Source of the DNA: a gamma proteobacterium symbiont of Lucinoma myriamae
GTDB lineage: Bacteria > Pseudomonadota > Gammaproteobacteria > GRL18
Length of the DNA stretch: 39,971 nucleotides
Direction of reading: 5' to 3'
Assembly: GCA_025655635.1 (NCBI GenBank)
Contig: JAHXIM010000086.1
Coordinates: 1 to 39,971 of the forward strand
Below the pieces are notes generated by a model that worked only from the letters and a program-made list of their open reading frames with translations, had not been told where the DNA came from and searched no databases. Below are positions 33,611-39,971 of the stretch, piece by piece (position 1 is the first letter of the stretch; the number at the start of each line of letters is the position of its first letter). A program made the translations under genes and the position numbers.

Positions 33611-34015
33611 ATGCGTCATCGTCATAGTGGACGTCAACTTGGTCGAAATAGCTCTCATCGTAAAGCGATGTTTAAAAATATGGCTGTTTCTCTGTTGCGT
33701 CATGAAATTATCAGAACAACTTTACCAAAGGCAAAAGAACTGCGTCGTGTCGTTGAGCCTTTGATTACTCGTGGTAAGCAAGATTCAGTTGCTAACCGTC
33801 GTATTATCTTTGCTCGTACTCGTGATAGCGAAATTACCGCAAAGTTATTTACTGAGATTGGTCCAAGATATCAGGATCGTCCAGGTGGTTATATTCGTAT
33901 TCTTAAGTGTGGTTTCCGTAAGGGTGACCGTGCGCCAATGGCTTATGTCGAATTGGTTGATCGTCCTATCATCGAAGATGAAGATGAGGATGGTATTGAG
34001 GAACTGGATGATTAG
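33611..34015 (+). CDS. rplQ: 50S ribosomal protein L17
   Basis: L17 (134 aa; E. coli 127) at the tunnel exit region. MRHRHSGRQLGRNSSHRKAMFKNMAVSLLRHEIIRTTLPKAKELRRVVEPLIT is canonical. The start is the ATG at 33611 with AAGGTG upstream; an extension 13 codons further left enters the hairpin. The C-terminus carries an acidic tail, EDEDEDGIEELDD, as the extra length. It is the last gene of the alpha group. Confidence 0.97.
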   Translation: MRHRHSGRQLGRNSSHRKAMFKNMAVSLLRHEIIRTTLPKAKELRRVVEPLITRGKQDSVANRRIIFARTRDSEITAKLFTEIGPRYQDRPGGYIRILKCGFRKGDRAPMAYVELVDRPIIEDEDEDGIEELDD

Positions 34016-34061
34016 ATTTTAATGGTTAGTTTTCACTGACTTAATATAATCATTGTCTAAT

Positions 34062-34089
34062 AAAAAAACCGGTTTATACCGGTTTTTTT
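34062..34089. terminator. Bidirectional terminator between rplQ and uvrA
   Basis: Seven A, then CCGGT-TTAT-ACCGG, then seven T: a symmetric hairpin that serves rplQ on the plus strand and uvrA on the minus strand. Confidence 0.9.
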
Positions 34090-34116
34090 ATGTCTGGTGT
34101 TTATTGCAGCAAGAGC

Positions 34117-36945
34117 TTATTTAGGTTTAAGATAGGCTTTAAGATATTCACCAGTATATGACTTCTTATTTTTAACCAGTTGCTCTGGTGTCGCACAATC
34201 TATTATTGTACCGCCCTTATTACCTCCTTCAGGACCCATATCAATTAACCAGTCTGCAGTTTTTATCACATCAAGGTTATGTTCTATGATAACGACAGTA
34301 TTACCATGATCTCTTAACCTGAAGAGTACTTGTAATAATTGCTTAATATCGAAAAAATGCAGACCAGTAGTGGGTTCATCAAGAATATACAGGGTTTTGC
34401 CGGTATCACGCTTAGAGAGCTCTTTTGATAGTTTTACTCGCTGTGCTTCACCACCGGAAAGCGTTGTGGCACTTTGTCCTAATTTAATATAGGACAAACC
34501 GACATCTAATAAGGTTTGTAATTTTCTTTTTAGCGCAGGAATGGCACTAAAGAACTTATGTGCTTCTTCAATAGTCATATCCAGGATCTGATAGATATTT
34601 TTGCCCTTATATTTAATCTCCAGAGTTTCACGATTATAGCGTTTTCCATGACACACATCACAGGGTACATAAATATCCGGCAAGAAATGCATCTCTACTT
34701 TAATAACGCCGTCTCCCTGACAGGCCTCACAGCGGCCGCCTTTGACATTAAAGCTGAAGCGACCGGGTGTATAGCCCCGTGAACGAGCTTCATTGGTAGC
34801 GGTAAACAAATCCCGAATGGATGTAAATAAACCGGTGTAGGTGGCTGGATTAGAACGTGGTGTGCGTCCAATAGGACTCTGGTCTATGTCTATGACCTTA
34901 TCAAAATGATCAATGCCTTCTATTGTTTTAAATGGAGCGGGTGAAGTATTGGCTCTATTCAACTCACGAGCGGAAAATTTATACAGTGTGTCATTGATTA
35001 AAGTGGATTTACCGGAGCCGGAAACTCCGGTGACAACCGTAAGTAAACCAACGGGAATAATAACATTAACTTTTTTCAAATTGTTACCTGAAGCGCCTTT
35101 AATTTCCAGCAGACGCTTGGGATCAACAGGAGTTCGCTCTTTTGGCACAGCAATCCCGTCAGTACCATTTAAAAATTGTGCTGTGATGGACTGCTTATTA
35201 TTGATGATATCTTTTAGTTGTCCCTGAGCAACAATTTGACCTCCATGCACTCCAGCGCCTGGACCAATATCAACGATATAGTCTGCAGCACGTATGGCAT
35301 CTTCATCATGTTCAACAACAATCACGGTATTGCCCAGATCTCGTAAATAGGTGAGGGTATTTAATAATCTTTGATTATCTCTTTGATGCAGTCCGATAGA
35401 TGGTTCATCAAGAATATACATGACACCCACGAGACCTGCACCGATCTGACTGGCCAGCCGGATGCGCTGTGCTTCACCGCCGGATAATGTTTCAGCACTG
35501 CGATCCAGTGTCAGGTATTTAAGTCCGACATTCATGAGGAAATCGAGTCTCTGAGAAATTTCAATAACGATTTTTTTGGCTATTTCACCACGCTTACCGG
35601 TTAATTTAAGCTGCTTAAAAAAGAGCTGTGTTTCACCAATTGATAATGCAGTGATTTCGGATAAGGTTTTATTATCAATAAAGACATTACGGGCTGAAAG
35701 ATTCAGGCGACTGCCGTGACATTCAGGACATGAATGAATGGTCTGGTATTTACTCAATTCCTCGCGCACGACATTAGAATCTGTTTCATGATAACGTCGC
35801 TGCATATTATGTATAACACCTTCAAAGGGTGCATTTCTGGTGGTTTTACGGCCCTTATCATTCACATAAACAAAATTGATGGTTTCACCATTATTACCAT
35901 ACAAAATTATTTCTTGTATTTTTTTTGGCAAATCTTTATAGGGTGTATCAATATCAAAATCATAATGTCTGGCCAGAGAGGTGAGCATTTGAAAATAATA
36001 AGCATTACGACGATCCCAACCCCGAATTGCCCCTGATGTCAGAGACTGGTCAGCATGATGTACTACTTTGTCAGGATCAAAAAATTGTTTCACTCCTAAG
36101 CCGTCACAGCTGGGGCAGGCACCGGCGGGATTATTAAAAGAAAATAAGCGCGGCTCTAATTCTGTGAGACTATAACCACATTCCGGACAGGAAAATTTGG
36201 CAGAAAAAGTCACATCTTCATGCTGGGTATCATCCATATAAGCAATACGGGCAATACCATTAGACAGCTCCAGTGTTGTTTCAAATGAATCAGCAAGACG
36301 TTGCTTCAGGTCTGGTCGTACTTTAAAACGGTCAATAACCACTTCAATGGTATGCTTTTTATGCAGCTCCAGTGCCGGAGGCTGATCCAACTCATAGAGT
36401 TCACCATCAATGCGTGCCCGAATATAGCCCTGTGCTCTGAGTTCATCAAAAAGAATATGATGTTCACCCTTTCTTGCTTGAATGACCGGTGCAAGTAACA
36501 TTAATTTACTGCCTTCAGGCAGTGCCAGAGTTCTATCAACCATTTGACTGACTGTTTGAGCATCGAGCGTAGTATGGTGTTCAGGACAGCGAGGGATCCC
36601 GACCCGGGCATACAATAAGCGCAAATAATCATAAATTTCAGTGACAGTACCTACGGTAGAACGAGGATTGTGTGAAGTTGATTTTTGTTCAATGGAAATT
36701 GCCGGAGACAGACCTTCAATGTGATCAATATCCGGTTTTTCCATCATAGAAAGAAATTGTCGGGCATAACTTGATAAAGATTCAACGTAACGTCGCTGGC
36801 CCTCGGCATAAATAGTATCAAACGCAAGTGATGATTTACCCGATCCGGAGAGCCCGGTGATGACAATAAGTTTGTCTCTGGGTAATTCAATATCAATATT
36901 TTTTAAATTATGGGTACGTGCACCCTGAATTTTGATTGTGTCCAT
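34117..36945 (-). CDS. uvrA: UvrABC excinuclease subunit A
   Basis: Damage-recognition ATPase of nucleotide excision repair, 942 aa (E. coli 940). The start is taken at MDTIKIQGARTHNLKNIDIELPRDKL (36945); the frame is open 42 more codons, but that part is unlike UvrA. Walker A GLSGSGKSS is at residues 31-39. The insertion-domain zinc module has CPECGYS...CPSC. The two signatures are LSGGEAQRIRLASQIG and LSGGEAQRVKLSKEL, the second Walker A is GVSGSGKST, and the C-terminal zinc finger is CEACQGDG...CDVC. It is divergent from the transporter gene and convergent with rplQ. Confidence 0.98.
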   Translation of the reverse strand: MDTIKIQGARTHNLKNIDIELPRDKLIVITGLSGSGKSSLAFDTIYAEGQRRYVESLSSYARQFLSMMEKPDIDHIEGLSPAISIEQKSTSHNPRSTVGTVTEIYDYLRLLYARVGIPRCPEHHTTLDAQTVSQMVDRTLALPEGSKLMLLAPVIQARKGEHHILFDELRAQGYIRARIDGELYELDQPPALELHKKHTIEVVIDRFKVRPDLKQRLADSFETTLELSNGIARIAYMDDTQHEDVTFSAKFSCPECGYSLTELEPRLFSFNNPAGACPSCDGLGVKQFFDPDKVVHHADQSLTSGAIRGWDRRNAYYFQMLTSLARHYDFDIDTPYKDLPKKIQEIILYGNNGETINFVYVNDKGRKTTRNAPFEGVIHNMQRRYHETDSNVVREELSKYQTIHSCPECHGSRLNLSARNVFIDNKTLSEITALSIGETQLFFKQLKLTGKRGEIAKKIVIEISQRLDFLMNVGLKYLTLDRSAETLSGGEAQRIRLASQIGAGLVGVMYILDEPSIGLHQRDNQRLLNTLTYLRDLGNTVIVVEHDEDAIRAADYIVDIGPGAGVHGGQIVAQGQLKDIINNKQSITAQFLNGTDGIAVPKERTPVDPKRLLEIKGASGNNLKKVNVIIPVGLLTVVTGVSGSGKSTLINDTLYKFSARELNRANTSPAPFKTIEGIDHFDKVIDIDQSPIGRTPRSNPATYTGLFTSIRDLFTATNEARSRGYTPGRFSFNVKGGRCEACQGDGVIKVEMHFLPDIYVPCDVCHGKRYNRETLEIKYKGKNIYQILDMTIEEAHKFFSAIPALKRKLQTLLDVGLSYIKLGQSATTLSGGEAQRVKLSKELSKRDTGKTLYILDEPTTGLHFFDIKQLLQVLFRLRDHGNTVVIIEHNLDVIKTADWLIDMGPEGGNKGGTIIDCATPEQLVKNKKSYTGEYLKAYLKPK

Positions 36946-36978
36946 AAAAAAGTGTAACAAGCCTAAGTAAAAACTGAT

Positions 36979-37008
36979 AATATACTGTCTTTCGCAACGA
37001 AAGAACAA
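36979..37008 (-). promoter_or_regulatory. Candidate uvrA promoter with palindromic spacer
   Basis: On the minus strand TTGTTC (37003-37008), 18 bp, TATATT (36979-36984). The spacer contains TCTTTCG-CAA-CGAAAGA (36988-37004), a perfect 7-bp inverted repeat. No canonical LexA box is seen. Confidence 0.4.
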
Positions 37009-37021
37009 TGATATCCAGACA

Positions 37022-37046
37022 TTTTTATGCAACTGATGCATAAAAA
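37022..37046. repeat. 10-bp inverted repeat between uvrA and the transporter gene
   Basis: TTTTTATGCA (37022-37031) and TGCATAAAAA (37037-37046) with centre ACTGA. It lies between two divergent genes, so a shared operator is possible; the flanking A/T runs also resemble a weak bidirectional terminator. Confidence 0.55.
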
Positions 37047-37078
37047 AATAATGACTGAAATAAAGACCCATATTGTAA

Positions 37079-38476
37079 ATGAAAGAAAACGAGATAGATA
37101 AACTAAATCCAACCGAAAAGCGAGCAGCAGCTTCGCTTGCCAGTATTTATTCCCTGCGTATGCTTGGACTGTTCATGATTTTTCCTGTGTTCTCACTCTA
37201 TGGTCAGCAGCTTGAGGGAAATACACCCTTGTTAATCGGTCTGGCTATCGGTGCTTATGGTCTGACACAGGCTATTTTTCAAATTCCATTTGGTATGTTG
37301 TCAGACAAAATTGGTCGTAAACCGGTTATTGTTATGGGAATGCTGATTTTTGCTTTAGGCAGTGTGGTTGCCGCCATGGCTGATTCCATTTACGGTGTTA
37401 TTTTCGGGCGAATTATTCAGGGAAGCGGGGCAGTTGCAGCCGCTGTTATGGCACTGGCTGCCGATCTCACACGGGAAGAACATCGTCTGAAGATCATGGC
37501 AACTATCGGTATGAGTATCGGTTTTGCTTTTGCTGTGGCAATGGTCGCAGGCTCTGTTTTGAATGAAATGATTGGTGTTGACGGTATGTTCTGGCTGACC
37601 GCTGTGTTTGCATTGATGGGGGTGGCTGTGACCTTGTTTTGGGTTCCTGATGCCCCGAGATCGTTTCATAGAGAAACAGAACCAGTACCTGAGCAATTTA
37701 AGTCTATATTAAAAGATCACCAGCTGTTGCGCTTAGACGCAGGTATTATGATTTTGCACATGGTACTGACAGCGACTTTTTTGGTGATTCCAATTGCTTT
37801 AGTTAATGAACAACATGCCAACCTGGCATCATCTGAACACTGGAAAATATATCTGCCTGTTATGATACTGGCAATGGGACTGATGATACCCTTTATCATA
37901 ATTGCTGAGAGCAAACGCAGAATGAAAGAGGTTTTTAATGGTGCGATTGTGGTCATTGCTCTGTCAGAATTAGGTTTCTGGGCATTTAATGATTCAATTT
38001 TGGGTTTATCATTTTTTATTCTGATCTTTTTTGCTGCATTTAATGTGCTTGAAGCTTCCTTACCCTCTCTGATTGCCAAAATGTCACCCTCAGAGGCCAA
38101 AGGCACTGCCATGGGTATTTATAGTACCAGCCAGTTTTTTGGTGCATTTTTAGGTGGAGTCATTGGTGGAAAGATACTGGGCTTATATGGTATAAATGGT
38201 GTTTTCCTATTTGCTATGCTGATTACACTCGTGTGGAGCCTTATTGCTCTGACAATGAAAAGTCCCCGTTATTTGAGTTCGTTTGTTGTAAAACTAAGCT
38301 CAGTAAAAACAGAAGATATTTCACATGTGACGGCAGAGCTGACAAGGATCTGTGGTGTTGCTGAAGCAGTAGTGATCCCCGAAGATGGTGCGGCTTATTT
38401 AAAAGTAGAGCTGCATGCTTTGGATAAATTAAAACTAAAAGAATTTTCAAAAAGATATTCAGAAGAGGATGAGTAA
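37079..38476 (+). CDS. MFS transporter, YajR-like
   Basis: Inner-membrane permease of the major facilitator superfamily, 465 aa, with about twelve hydrophobic segments over residues 21-395. Motif A, GMLSDKIGRK, is at 72-81. The last roughly 70 residues (from SSVKTEDISHVTAELTRICGVAEAVVIPEDGAAYLKVELHALDKLKLKEF) form a small soluble domain like the YAM domain of E. coli YajR. Substrate unknown. The start has only a weak ribosome-binding site. The stop overlaps the ssb start as TAATG, so the two are probably co-translated. Confidence 0.85.
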   Translation: MKENEIDKLNPTEKRAAASLASIYSLRMLGLFMIFPVFSLYGQQLEGNTPLLIGLAIGAYGLTQAIFQIPFGMLSDKIGRKPVIVMGMLIFALGSVVAAMADSIYGVIFGRIIQGSGAVAAAVMALAADLTREEHRLKIMATIGMSIGFAFAVAMVAGSVLNEMIGVDGMFWLTAVFALMGVAVTLFWVPDAPRSFHRETEPVPEQFKSILKDHQLLRLDAGIMILHMVLTATFLVIPIALVNEQHANLASSEHWKIYLPVMILAMGLMIPFIIIAESKRRMKEVFNGAIVVIALSELGFWAFNDSILGLSFFILIFFAAFNVLEASLPSLIAKMSPSEAKGTAMGIYSTSQFFGAFLGGVIGGKILGLYGINGVFLFAMLITLVWSLIALTMKSPRYLSSFVVKLSSVKTEDISHVTAELTRICGVAEAVVIPEDGAAYLKVELHALDKLKLKEFSKRYSEEDE

Positions 38477-39003
38477 TGGCTGGAGTAAATAAGGTAATAT
38501 TAGTTGGAAGATTGGGAAAAGATCCAGAAGTAAGATATACACCAGATAATAGAGCAATTGCCAATATTACACTGGCAACTTCTGAGTCCTGGAAAGATAA
38601 AAATACTGGCCAGAGGCAGGAAAAAACTGAATGGCATCGTGTGGTCTTTTTTGGTGGTGTTGCAGGTGTTGTGGGAGAATATCTGCGTAAAGGTTCACAG
38701 ATTTATCTTGAGGGAAAATTACAAACAAGAAAATGGCAGGATCAAAGTGGTCAGGATCGCTATACCACTGAGGTTGTTGTCGATAGTTTTAATGGTGTTA
38801 TGCAAATGCTTGATAGTCGCACTGGCGGTGATACTGCTTTTGCTCAGGGCGGTGGCAATCAACCTAATCAGAACCCCCAGCAAAACCAGACACCCCAGCA
38901 GCAGGCTTCCCAACCAAATCAGACGTCGCAGCAACAGCAGCCACAATCTCCTCCTGCTAGTCAGCCGTTTGAAGATGAATTTGATGATGATATTCCCTTC
39001 TAG
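38476..39003 (+). CDS. ssb: Single-stranded DNA-binding protein
   Basis: SSB (175 aa) protects single-stranded DNA and recruits replication and repair enzymes. The OB fold occupies about residues 1-112 (MAGVNKVILVGRLGKDPEVRYTPDNRAIANITLATSE, then KTEWHRVVFFGGVAGVVGEYLRKGSQIYLEGKLQTRKWQDQSGQDRYTTEVVVD). A Gln/Pro/Asn-rich linker follows, ending in the acidic tail DEFDDDIPF that binds partner proteins. It overlaps the upstream transporter gene by one base. In E. coli ssb is directly divergent from uvrA; here a transporter gene sits between them. Confidence 0.97.
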   Translation: MAGVNKVILVGRLGKDPEVRYTPDNRAIANITLATSESWKDKNTGQRQEKTEWHRVVFFGGVAGVVGEYLRKGSQIYLEGKLQTRKWQDQSGQDRYTTEVVVDSFNGVMQMLDSRTGGDTAFAQGGGNQPNQNPQQNQTPQQQASQPNQTSQQQQPQSPPASQPFEDEFDDDIPF

Positions 39004-39035
39004 GCCGAAAAATTGTAAAAATGTAAAGTTTTACT

Positions 39036-39068
39036 AGAAAGCCCTCTACTAGAGGGCTTTCTTATTTT
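39036..39068 (+). terminator. Terminator after ssb
   Basis: AGAAAGCCCTCT (39036-39047) and AGAGGGCTTTCT (39051-39062) pair perfectly over 12 bp around ACT, followed by TATTTTTA. It lies between the convergent ssb and dehydrogenase genes. Confidence 0.9.
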
Positions 39069-39075
39069 TATCACT

Positions 39076-39971
39076 CTAAAGCCCGGAACGAACCAGCTGT
39101 TCTTTTTCTGCCTGAATTAATATAATTGGATTGGTCTGCATACTGCTGGGGCTGATATTGTTAACCAGCCTGGGAATATCTGCTTCGGTAACACCATAGG
39201 CTGATAAGGGCTCTAATGCCATTTGTCGGCTCCAGTCTGATAATAGTTCCAGCAATTTATTCTGAGCGTCTATATCACTGAGATCACTTTGCTGAGTTAA
39301 TAAGCGGCCAATTTGAGCATATCGCTGCAGGCCGCAATTATGTGGTTCTCGCTTACGCATGGCATTAATGTTAATACGGGTGGCTTCCGCTAATACTGTG
39401 CCACAGGCAATGCCATGAGGTATGGGGAAAAAAGCCCCTAAGGGTGAGGCCAGGCCATGAACACTGCCTAAACCCACCTGAGCCAGTGTAATGCCGGAAA
39501 TTAATGCAGCGTAGGCCATTTTAGCTCTGGCTTGTTTTATATCATCAGTTTGTTTATTTGTGTCAGAGTGATACCAGAGTAATAAACTATCACGCACCGA
39601 TTCTATGTCGCTTAGTGCTAATGCATCAGTAAATGGGTTGGCCTTTGTGGATAAATAAGACTCCATGAGTTGTGTTAATGCATCCATGCCATTGGCAGCA
39701 ATAAGGGCTTTTGGACAACTTTCCAGAAGATCCGGATCAATAATGGCATACTGAGGGATTAATAGTTCATCACGAAAGGATTTTTTATAGCCTTTCTCAC
39801 CGCTCTCATTGTTGCCTTTCAGATCACTGAGTACAGAATTTTTAGTGGCTTCACTGCCTGTGCCTGCTGTGGTTGGCACTGCAATAAACCTAAAAAACGC
39901 AGTAGCCCATGCAACGACATAATATCCAGCACCAAACTTCTCATAATTGAACTGTTTTTCTCTAGGCTGGA
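39076..39971 (-). CDS. Iron-type (group III) alcohol dehydrogenase, partial
   Basis: The C-terminal 297 residues of an Fe-ADH family NAD(P)-dependent oxidoreductase. The frame stays open to the window edge, so the N-terminus lies outside. FIAVPTTAGTGSEATKNSVL is the family's nucleotide-binding signature. ANGMDALTQLMESYLSTKANPFTDALAL and GSVHGLASPLGAFFPIPHGIACG carry the metal-site Asp and two His. The position usually His four residues after the Asp is Gln here (DALTQ). Substrate cannot be told. The internal V-to-M position at 39879 is not the real start. Confidence 0.85.
   Translation of the reverse strand, partial: QPREKQFNYEKFGAGYYVVAWATAFFRFIAVPTTAGTGSEATKNSVLSDLKGNNESGEKGYKKSFRDELLIPQYAIIDPDLLESCPKALIAANGMDALTQLMESYLSTKANPFTDALALSDIESVRDSLLLWYHSDTNKQTDDIKQARAKMAYAALISGITLAQVGLGSVHGLASPLGAFFPIPHGIACGTVLAEATRININAMRKREPHNCGLQRYAQIGRLLTQQSDLSDIDAQNKLLELLSDWSRQMALEPLSAYGVTEADIPRLVNNISPSSMQTNPIILIQAEKEQLVRSGL

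Noticed and set aside
36983..37000. Possible SOS (LexA) box TACTGT... before uvrA
   Set aside because: Only one half-site matches; the second half, ACAGTA, is absent at the required distance.
36946..37071. 42-codon N-terminal extension of UvrA
   Set aside because: It is rich in aromatic residues, unlike any UvrA N-terminus, and overlaps the intergenic palindromes and likely promoter. The start at 36945 aligns with E. coli UvrA.
39880..39971. Frameshift or pseudogene at the upstream end of the dehydrogenase
   Set aside because: The frame stays open to the edge, and the stretch before FIAVPTTAG can be aligned with the family's DYLE..G.G region, so a truncated view of an intact gene is more likely.

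Overview
The window is a chromosomal core segment of a moderately AT-rich gammaproteobacterium: the full transcription/translation super-cluster, followed by a short repair and accessory tail. The protein sequences (RpoB, RpoC, EF-Tu, S14 without zinc cysteines, UvrA) read as gammaproteobacterial. The uvrA / YajR-type transporter / ssb order downstream recalls Pseudomonas-like genomes. The sequence alone does not support a genus call. I see no CRISPR array, prophage, insertion sequence or defence island.

Layout: (1) 1-1669, a terminator-like hairpin, tRNA-Thr(GGU), the first EF-Tu gene and tRNA-Trp(CCA). (2) 1683-14119, secE-nusG, then rplK-rplA, rplJ-rplL and rpoB-rpoC, with the nusG terminator/rplK promoter at 2709-2760, an L10-type leader near 4094-4156 and a strong attenuator-like hairpin before rpoB. 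(3) 14209-19136, the str group rpsL-rpsG-fusA-tuf, led by a near-consensus promoter. (4) 19268-24562, the S10 group, in which rpsJ is separated from rplC by a 274-nt spacer carrying a terminator-like hairpin and an extended -10 promoter. (5) 24640-30646, the spc group rplN to secY-rpmJ with its own extended -10 promoter. (6) 30708-34015, the alpha group rpsM-rpsK-rpsD-rpoA-rplQ, starting at a perfect TTGACA-N17-TATAAT promoter. (7) 34062-39971, a bidirectional terminator, uvrA on the minus strand, a divergent MFS transporter gene coupled to ssb, a terminator, and a partial iron-type alcohol dehydrogenase on the minus strand.

Together the genes supply both ribosomal subunits, core RNA polymerase (alpha, beta, beta'), EF-Tu, EF-G, NusG and the SecY/SecE translocon, the usual growth-rate-coupled set. 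Rifampicin- and streptomycin-target residues in RpoB and S12 look wild type.

The gene content is ordinary. What stands out is between the genes: many spacers are much longer than in Escherichia coli, and most of them contain a long perfect or near-perfect inverted repeat, several without a terminator U-tract. Two tuf genes carry the signature of recent gene conversion. I did not find a convincing novel multi-gene system; the best leads are these structured spacers and the promoter/palindrome composites.
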